A stretch of 64,000 nucleotides of DNA, taken from NCBI GenBank assembly GCA_008694505.1, contig VZDJ01000048.1:852540-916539 (forward strand), written 5' to 3'. Positions 1 through 64,000 of this stretch are shown one piece after another. Below the pieces are notes generated by a model that was not told where the DNA came from, searched no databases, and saw only the letters and a list, made by a program, of their open reading frames with translations. This stretch comes from Cyanoderma ruficeps. Lineage: Eukaryota; Chordata; Aves; Passeriformes; Timaliidae. How positions within the stretch are numbered: position 1 is the stretch's first letter; every line of letters starts with the position of its first letter. The position numbers and the translations under genes are program-made.

Positions 1-2809
1 GTATTCCTGCAGACATAGTGGAAACCAAGAATTGTAAATAATATTACATTGCTTTCTGCTGCAAAGATTAAAGCAGCTATTAATCTGGCTGCAATGTTAT
101 ATATTTCTACTTATAAATGGCTAATGCAGCTCAATGAAATAGAAATATCTCGTAATATTGACAAGTACATTTTATCTTCAGTATTTAATATGTTGATTAG
201 ACACTCGTCTGAGTCATCCTTGCAAAGGATGAAATTGAAGTCTAATATGCTATCACATGTTGCCAACATGCCAAAAATGCCAGGCATGTCAGTCATTGAG
301 GATGTTTCTGGAGCTATGCGTGGAGCTGCCTCACAAAATCTGTCATTTTCTCTAGCTGCTGTATAAAAAAAAAAAGTACTGCTATCCTCTTTTGTGTTAC
401 ATTATGTGTAATGTATCATAACAGGAAACTAGATCAATACAGAGATGGAAACAATTTTGCTATATTCTGTCTTTCCCAGCAAAAGGAAATTAATTTGTGA
501 TTCTTCATCAAAAATTTTTATGTTTTTACGGCAATAAGGAGAATCTGAAGCACTGCAGTGTTAATTTTTAATTGGTACTATGATTTACTCAAGTGACTTT
601 GCTCTCAGGTACCTTTAATATTTATACTGTATGACAGGACAGCACTATTCATAATTCACAGAACTGTAAGAGCATTTTCTTGAAATTGGAAATGTAGGAG
701 CTACTTATTGTAATAACAAAAAAAAAATAGTATTGAAAAAACCCAGTCTGTTGCTGTTCAAAGACATCAAGTGTAATGTAACCAGCATTCAGCTAGAAAG
801 GGTATCATTTTCATTGCTTTTTGTATGTACCACGAGAAGAGTAGAATTGTACTAATTAAAAAGATTTGGCCAGTCCATGTAAACATTAAGTCTTACTGCA
901 TGATAAAACTTTGTGCCAAAAGAGCCAAACTTCTTTGGATAACTATCTGTTATCTGAGCAGCCTTCTACTAGACTACTTACAGAATCAGGAACTGAGAAC
1001 CTTTTCTTAGTCTGGCACTTTGTATTCACTTCGTGGGGAACATCATATTGGAGGCACACACGGGTTGAACTGCTCTGACATGTTGAAATACACGCTAATT
1101 AATACACTCCACCCATTTTCTGAATATTGATGTCTTGACTTTCCCCATGTTCATCAATGTCCCTGTTGTACTGGATGGGGAATCCAAAAGCTTCCCACTT
1201 TGCAGACTGGATTTTGTTGGTTTGTGGAGGTTTTTTAAGTAGTGTCAGTGAAGAAAGACCAAAACAAAAACGAAACCAAACAAAGCAACAGAAAGACTCC
1301 CAAAATTTAATTACTTTGGAATAACTTTGTTAACATCACTTTTTAAAATGCTAATTTACTAATAGCTCAGCCACACCAAGGAAGGGATTGGAATGTGTTT
1401 GGCATAAAGGAACTGATCAAACATGATCATGGTTTTCATGTTCTGCTCTCAGGTACATGGTTGGTGCACTTAGAGCCATGCTAAACAGTGTTATCCAAAC
1501 AGGGATAAATGCAATCCTTCCAGGATAAATATACATTTACACATAGACTCTGGGACAATGATTTTGACCTAATCTAGACCTGCCTGTGACACAGCTTGTT
1601 CACACTCAAAGGCAGCAGCAGTGCAATGGCTTCACTTGGCATTATGCCAGATGAGTGTGCTACATGACACAGTGGGATGAAGTGTAAGAGACACTGCTCC
1701 ACCATTCTGCAGTCAGGCACCACACCAGGGGAGCAGCTAATACTCTGGGAAGAGACTGACTTCAGCTGGGATTTTAATGCAGAATAATAGTCTTGTCTGA
1801 CTCCTCACAGCATCCTTCATGCTACAACTTAGCAGTTCCTAAGAGACATTTACAGGTGACCACAGTATTGTGCAGTATCTGCATTTAATCAGCATTAATG
1901 ATTTTCATACCCAGTTGGAATGCAGCTACAGGTTATCACCAAAGTCAAACTAACTAGACCTTTGGAATCATTAAACTGTTGTATCTGTTCTACCTTTTCC
2001 ACAAGTTTTATTTGTCTCAAAACATAAGAAAAGCTGTTGTTCACATGCTGATATTATTTTCTAGTTCAAAATATCACAACCGTTTCTAAACAGGTTTTGT
2101 AGTATGATTAAGCCATGCTATATGTCCTTGAAAACTTCATTTTTGATCAAATGAGCTGCTGGGTTTTTTTTTAATTATTGATATATAGCATACAGCTATC
2201 TTTAAAAAAAATTTAAACAGAATCTAAGCACCTAATCCTAAAGGCACACAGCATTACTGTACAACACTAAGTATGTTGGAGAAAAGGTTTGACAAAACTA
2301 TTATCAGGAAATGGTTTGGTCTGCTTAGAAGTTTCCATATTTGCCACTTCTCATGTGAACACTTCAACACAAATGTTAATATAGCACTTTAAAATATGGC
2401 AGATGTTTCAGATCCAATATTAGTAACTAGGGTAAAGTTAAGTCTCACCTCAACATTCTTTTATCACTGTTGACTTAAGAATACTCCCCCGTTCTACTCT
2501 GTGCATGCTCACTGCATATGACACGCAGATCCTAAGAACCTGTTTTGCTAGCATCTTTTTAAACATCACTATCGTTCAAACATCACTACTGTTCCTCAGT
2601 CAAGGCAGAGCTCCTCAATGCATTTTTCAGAGCTGATTTTAGAGGAACAAGAAACTAAAAACCAAACCCAAATATCCTTCCTGATAAGACAGGACATGAA
2701 TACTAGATGAGACTTTTATAAACATTTGGTTAACAGGATTTATTACATATTATTAAGACTTTTCTTTCTATGCAAAACAGATTTCCATATTAAGTGATTA
2801 GTGACTTAC
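1..2809 (-). other. ADAMTS6: Partial intron of ADAMTS6 (3' side of the last visible exon)
   Basis: AT-rich noncoding DNA. I see no further ADAMTS6 exon, no recognisable repeat and no RNA gene here. The short open frames have no recognisable protein content. Confidence 0.75.
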
Positions 2810-57820
<55,011 letters not shown>

Positions 57821-60800
57821 TTATATATCACTTAAAACATAATGTCACCTTTACAGCAATCGTGATGGACCTAAAAGAACACAGTTCAGGAGAACTCCGA
57901 AGTAGAGAGTCATTTAAGTTCTGTTTAGTTTATTCAGATCTCATAATACAGCACAATAACACAGCCTTCTTTCCTTCTATGGATTTCTGGAAGCATTTTG
58001 TTTGTTTTCTAAAGCTTTTAAAAGAAAACATAAAGAGTATTCTTGCAAGACAAATACGGAACACTCAAGCCTTTATTTGCTATGGTACCTGGATATGGAA
58101 TATTTATTATAGTGCAGAATCTTGTATTAGGGACAAAGAACAGGTGCTGTTGCTGTAACAATACACTATATATACGCACAGTGCAACCAATGATAATTCA
58201 AGTAGAACATGTATTTTGCAATTCTTAGGACCATCCTGTACACACACTCCCCTCTCTGTATCTACTCATAGAGGAACCTGGAGCCCTACTGTTAGAGCTT
58301 TGCTGTGTCAAAGAATGCCAAAATGAAGACAATTAAAAATCAGGAGAAAACATAGTAAGTTCTGGGTGGAACTTGGCCAGAAGAGATTTTCAGGAAAGAA
58401 ATGAACTTTCAAGAAAGATTATATGATCCTAGTAAAAGAAAACCCTAAAGAATCCTTATGTCTTAGATACCCTTTCAACTACAGATCATCAACATAACCA
58501 TTAAATTAAAACTAGAAGTAAATTCACAATCTATTTCAACAGACTTACATTACAGACTGTCTTTGTTTAGGGCAACCAACAATGCATACCTTACGGATGT
58601 GACATAAATGAGTCAAATGAACAGAATATGTCACAGTAGTATCCACATTTCATAAAACTCCACTTCTTTAGTCTGTGATTAATTTCCATTCAATCACTTG
58701 GGGAGAAAAGTTCCCTCATTTCTTATTTTTTTTAAATATTAAGCTTTGGTCAAATCTATTCCTTCTCGAAGGCTTAAGAAATCAGAGGGACAGATAGTGA
58801 GAGACACAGCAATTTCCCTGATAATGAGAAAGAGAAGTAATTAAAACTGAGATTCTGAACTCCCAGAATCATACAGAGTGGTCTGTCTTTGGAGTCTTCT
58901 GCATCCTAATAGGACTGACTCTGATTTCTAACTCATCATTCAAGAGCACAAATGTGTTGAGGCACTCAGTTTTGATTTTTCTATAACATTTAGGACTGAT
59001 TGCAAGAACATCCAAAAAGTAGTAGACAAGAAACTGACCTTTTATCAGCTGACAATACCATTTCTTATCAGCTCATGCCATTTTCTTCACTGAAAGCAGT
59101 GGCAGTTGTATTAATCTGAACATACTGCTCCAGAATGTGGTATAAAACCCTAAGACTTTAATGTTACCATGAACTTAAACACACTGAGTACTGTTTCACC
59201 TCTTCAGATGATCATAATAACCTACAAGCAAAAGGTGTTGTCAACCATTCCTTCCAAAGAAAAAAGAACATCAGTGAATGATGGATGATTCCTACAGGAT
59301 GAGGAAGGACTTCATCATCAAAAAAGTATGGCTGCCTTCCCTATGGAATGTGTCCCTATGGAATTCATACTCTGCAGCAATGCCTGCATGTGTCTGGCTC
59401 AGTTTGTGGTATCTCACAAATGCAGAAGCCATTTACTGTACCACACCTTGGAAAGGTCTGACTGACACCTTAGACTGTAATGTAATCAATAAAGAATGTT
59501 GCTTGCTTATAAGAAACACAGCTTTAATCAAACCACCTGAGCAATGTATGTAATGCAATGAAACTTTCAAACTAGTGTTAATGCTTATGATCTTATCAAC
59601 AGCTATTCGTGTTAGGAGAGGAAAGTACTTAGATGTTCTGTGCAACTGGACATGAACTTGCAAACTGAACCAGAATTTGACAATGGAAAACATGCTTTAT
59701 TTACCTGTTCTCAGTGGCAATTATTTCTTAGAATTTGGGGTAATTCAGACAGAAAAATTCCTTTCTGAAATGTCTCTGTACCATTTTCGAAAGCTAAAAA
59801 CCTTATTTTTAAATTATCTCCATAAATTACCCCTTTATAGAAAGGAGTTGGATGATTCCTATATTCAGCTTACCTCTAGTTACTGTATCCCATTTTTTAA
59901 AAAACTTATAAACTTCAGTTCTCTGGGAAATGAAATTTTTACCTTTTGGGCGTATAATAAAAGAAGAAACATAATTTAATAACTTTCCTTTTACCTGCTC
60001 TCCTTGTGAAAAAGATAATGTTAGTGACAGTGGCTGTGATATACCTGATAAAAAGCACGTCTGTGAATGGAAGCCATAATTTCTGATGCACATGGGAACT
60101 CAATCAATGCCTTTCCATGAGCCAATGGTACACTTTATAAATATTCATTCACCTAAATCATCTATTCCTTTCCAAGAAGGCTTTCCTACCTGTCCTGGCT
60201 TCTGAATTTAGGAGGAATGTGATCATGAGGTGCAGGTAACTTTTTCTGATGTTTGCAGAAGGGTTTTACAACTACTGTCATCATTTCCAAAGATGGTAGT
60301 GGCAGCATGCCATTACAGTCCAGTAATTTGCCCTCCTGCAGGCAGGATTGCAGATGGAAACACATTTCTGACCAAATTACCAGTTTTATTTCCATCAGAA
60401 CATGCTGGTCATATTTGGCCATCATTGCATTAAAACTAGGTCTTTACAAAAGCATGTTTGCAATTGGATTGGCATGGAAAGGTAAGGAAGAAAGTAAGGA
60501 ACATAAAATATTCTTTGTGGAGCCGCTGTTACAATTTGTCTACCATTTTCAAACTCACTAAACATACAGACTGTATTCCTTTCATTGGTTTAAAAGCCTG
60601 CCTAAAACTGCCAGTATAACTTCATTTTTACAAAAAGAGCCAGATGGGTGAGCAGAAGCTGAAATCTCTTCAGCTGACACAGAAGTTATTTAATGAAGTT
60701 ATCTTTCCACCTACCATCTCAAGGAAGGATATTTAAACCAGCAGCTCTTGCCTTTTCATGCATTATGGCTCCGCATTTTCACAGAGAGCACTCACTTTAC

Positions 60801-63379
60801 ATTAAAGAACTGTGCAAAGTAGAAACACTCAAGAACTTTAAAATTATTACTGAAACTCTCCTGCAAATTATCTCTAGTTTGTGTGCAGCTTAAAAATTTC
60901 TAAGACAGCAGATCCTAGTAGTGCTCACTGCCTGTTTCACTTACTAACATCTGTAACTGAACAGACTTTTTTTTCCTTTGGCAATCTGTTTTTCCTTGTA
61001 TCTGAAAAAAATATCTGAGGGAATTATTTGTAATACACATCCAACTTACAATCCAACCCTAAAAATCACAGGGGAGATAACTAGTGTCAGCTGCATCCAA
61101 TAAAAAGGGCAATAGATAAGCAGCAGAGACCCTAGAGTATAAGCAGAGGGAAGGATGTGAATATAAACTTCTTGTCTACCCTTCCTCTATCTTGCAAAAA
61201 ACCCAGCACTGCAGCTCCCTACAGCTTCATTTGGTTACTGATATGTTTGGTAGCTCTAAACAATGCTGGCTATGGCTGCCAAAACACTTATTGCTCATAC
61301 ATATAAAATTACAGCAGCTATTTTTGTGAGACAGCCAGAACACTTCCATTCCTATTTACTACCCAGACACTTTGTATGCAGAGAAGACAGATCCATACCA
61401 ATCTGAATGCATCTCCATACTCTTCCATGAGATTTATTTTGTATACCATGTTCTTTATTAGCCCCGAAGTCACCTTAAAAGTGGTACTCAGGTGAAATGC
61501 TGTTTTTCAAACAATTATCTCTGCTATCCACCTGAATTATATCTGCATATCAAACAATTTCCTAGCTTTCTTAGGGTTTGGAGCATTCAGACAAGCACAG
61601 ATTGCTAATGTTTCATTCCTCTAACCAAAATAGAGAATGTTAGGTTTTTTTGTTTCCTACCAATTCATGAGATATATGAAATTGACCCATTTTTCTATAA
61701 CAGTGTCTTTCAGTGTCTTGCTCTGCCACTTGTTTAACACCATTAGGAAGAAGTGTGCCAGAGACAGAACTGTGAGTCAAGTGAGGGAAAAAAGTCACAG
61801 GAACACAAGCAAGAGAAATCCTGTAAAGTCAAGCACTATATCTTCTTGTCTATTACCTGAAGCTAATTTACAGCTCCAAAAACTACATATCCTCAGAATA
61901 AAGAATTGGCACCCTATCTTTCATAGAGAAAGAAAAGTAACTCACACCTTAAGAGGTTTTATAATAGTAATTATCTGTACTAGGAGATAAACTCACATGC
62001 TAAGAGTGAAACAGGCTATTTTCAAGTATCTTTATTCTAGGCACATTGCAAGTATTTCTTCTAGGGTCTCAGCCTGCTAGACACATTGACCTAACATCTA
62101 AGGAGAATGAACTCCAGGGTAGGGAAGGGTTAAAAAAATGCATCAGAGAAGAATACTTTAAAAGTATCTAAAAGTAAATCTCTGTCACAGTGCAGGCAGG
62201 CTTGAACAAGTATTCTTGTATTTGACAGAAGATCTAAACAGTGAATCAGAATTTGCTTGAAGAAACTGAGTTTATTATATTAGATACAAAAATTTCCAAA
62301 AAAATTTGTATTAATTTTGCCAGTGTATTGTACTTAATTTCATAACGTTTAAAAAGTGTATCCCTAATGCTTTATTTTGAAGTAATACAGAATTTTAAAC
62401 TAGGGTGAAACATATTAGCTCCCTGAAAACTTGGGAAACAAACTAACACAAAAATAGGAGCTTTATAAAGAGCATATCTGCCATGAAATCCAACATAATT
62501 TTAGCATACTTCTATCCTAGCTTTTGCCTATTTACTTCCTAAATATTCTCTCAGTTGTGGATGATGACCAAACACCTTATCAAAAACAATTTTTAAAAAT
62601 GAGCATCATTTAGTATTAAGTAACATACGAGGCTCTTAAAAGCACAGGAATTTCTAAATTACTAAAAAACAATGCACTTTTTTCAGAAACCTGAACTTTC
62701 TTATGGGGAAATGACGGACTTCTGAGGGACTGTTATAAAAAAGCAGAGCACAAACTTCTCCTGGATTACACTGCCATAGCTCTCCAGCCTTCATGGCACA
62801 ACAGTAACAGCAAGTAAGGCTTGTGTGCTACACAAAGCCAGTAGTGCAAATGCCTCAGGTCTTTACACTGTAGGTTGAAGTGGAAAGTATTGGCTCCAAC
62901 CAGGAAGCAAACTTCTGAGCTCAGATAATCTTTGGAAACTTAAGATGCCCTGAAGGTTATGATAGCCTTCCACTTCATCCCCATTTTTTCTTCTTGCACT
63001 TTTGTTAAGACCCGTGAAGTGTTACTATGTTCAGTTTCCTTGATAAAAACGCTTTGATGTTAGAAAAAATATTTTAGTATTGCAAATTCTGAACTTCAAA
63101 TAATATTTCAGATAGGTAGAGAAAGACTTTTTCCATATTTTAAATATAAACATGTCACACAATTTGGGCGATTTTGCCATTTGTTTATGACATTTTATTT
63201 TATGTGCATGTCACTAAAACTGAAGTCCCAAAGAAAACTTTTTTAAATCTGCAATATTATAAAAGGAGGCATAAAACAATGTTCCTTTACCAAAAAAGAC
63301 AAGGGCAGGGGATGGAGGGTGGGGAGTGAGAGAGCTCGAAATAATTATGTATGATCTATGTAGCTTGTGAACACATTCT

Positions 63380-63492
63380 GGTTAAGGTTTTTGCTGGTTT
63401 TGCTTTGTTGGGGTTTTTGTTTCTTTGGTTGCTTCGGTTTCATTTTGTTTCATTTCATTTTGTTGGGTTTCGTTTTGGTTTTGTTTGGGGTT
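63380..63492. repeat. T/G-rich low-complexity block
   Basis: About 110 bases almost free of A on the plus strand, built of GGTTTTG, TTTGTT, TTTCATTTTG and similar units. It looks like a degenerate minisatellite with strong strand asymmetry. Confidence 0.75.
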
Positions 63493-63889
63493 CTTAAACT
63501 AAAAATGATAGTTAGTCCCTAAAAATTAAAGCCATTTGAACTCCATCTCTCCTAGACATCTAGCAGGAATAAGCTTAACGTGTTCTCTTTGCTGTTGAGG
63601 TGTCCATACACTGAAGATTTGAGAGAGACTGCTAGAAGGAAGACATCATCACCAGGGACAAAACAATGACAACTGCATCACATGAAGAGCTGACAGGAGG
63701 TGATATTAGCACAATCCTTCCTAGCTGTGTTTCAACTAGGTTTGAAAAAGCTATTGTAAAGTTTGGTATATGTGTCTATTACATCAGACTGGAGTATTTT
63801 CTTTCTAGTTGTACAAAGAAGACATTCCTTGACATACACTTCTTCTAGAAAACCTCTCACTAAAACTCAGGTCCTGTAATGCAGCTGAC

Positions 63890-64000
63890 GTTTGACTGAT
63901 TGTGGCGAGTCGACCCTGGCTCAATGCCAGGTGGCCACCCCTCTCTTCCTCAGCTGGACAGGAGAGAGAAAATATCAGGAAAGGTTTGTGGGTTGAAATA
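63890..64000. mobile_element. Possible start of a dispersed avian repeat, cut by the window edge
   Basis: From about 63898 the sequence becomes GC-richer and carries TGGCGAGTCGACCCTGGCTC, then AATGCCAGGTGGCCACC, then CAGCTGGACAGGAGAGAGAA. I recall very similar sequence occurring many times in bird genomes, probably part of an LTR-type element, but I cannot name the family. It runs off the window, so neither its length nor its coding content can be judged. Confidence 0.4.

Noticed and set aside
1..2809. Search for the next ADAMTS6 exon (TSP1-3)
   Set aside because: No WxxG.W...C...C pattern next to splice sites was found. The exon is probably before base 1.

Overview
This window is vertebrate nuclear DNA, almost certainly from a bird. 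It is AT-rich, has few genes and sparse repeats. The recognisable interspersed repeats are mostly CR1 LINE fragments, the typical avian LINE. Scattered single Ns and one run of six Ns mark it as draft assembly. No bacterial, viral or CRISPR-type system is visible.

The only gene I can support is an internal part of ADAMTS6, a secreted zinc metalloprotease of the ADAMTS family, on the minus strand. Twelve coding exons lie between 57773 (5' in the transcript) and 2810 (3'). Their splice phases agree throughout. They total 1479 bases, about 492 complete codons, or a bit under half of a protein of roughly 1,100 residues. In transcript order they encode the end of the catalytic domain (third zinc-binding His and Met-turn), the disintegrin-like domain, TSP1 repeat 1, the cysteine-rich domain, the spacer, and TSP1 repeat 2. 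The signal peptide, prodomain, first part of the catalytic domain (HExxH exon), TSP1 repeats 3-5 and PLAC domain lie outside the window. Human ADAMTS6 is on 5q12, a region that generally corresponds to the avian Z chromosome, so Z linkage is a reasonable inference.

Layout: 1-2809 is partial intron; 2810-22646 holds a denser exon cluster (seven exons) with several CR1 fragments; 22647-30353 is an intron with an antisense CR1; 30354-33083 holds two exons and a tandem duplication of about 329 bp; 33084-57626 has two exons separated by large introns with microsatellites and a 51-bp duplication; 57627-57773 is the most 5' exon seen; 57774-64000 is intron ending in an apparent dispersed repeat. The points most worth a second look are an N exactly at the splice acceptor of the 38398-38502 exon, a weak splice donor at 21334, two tandem duplications just downstream of exon donors, an old palindromic repeat at 20591-20735, and a CTCF-like motif at 11468-11484.
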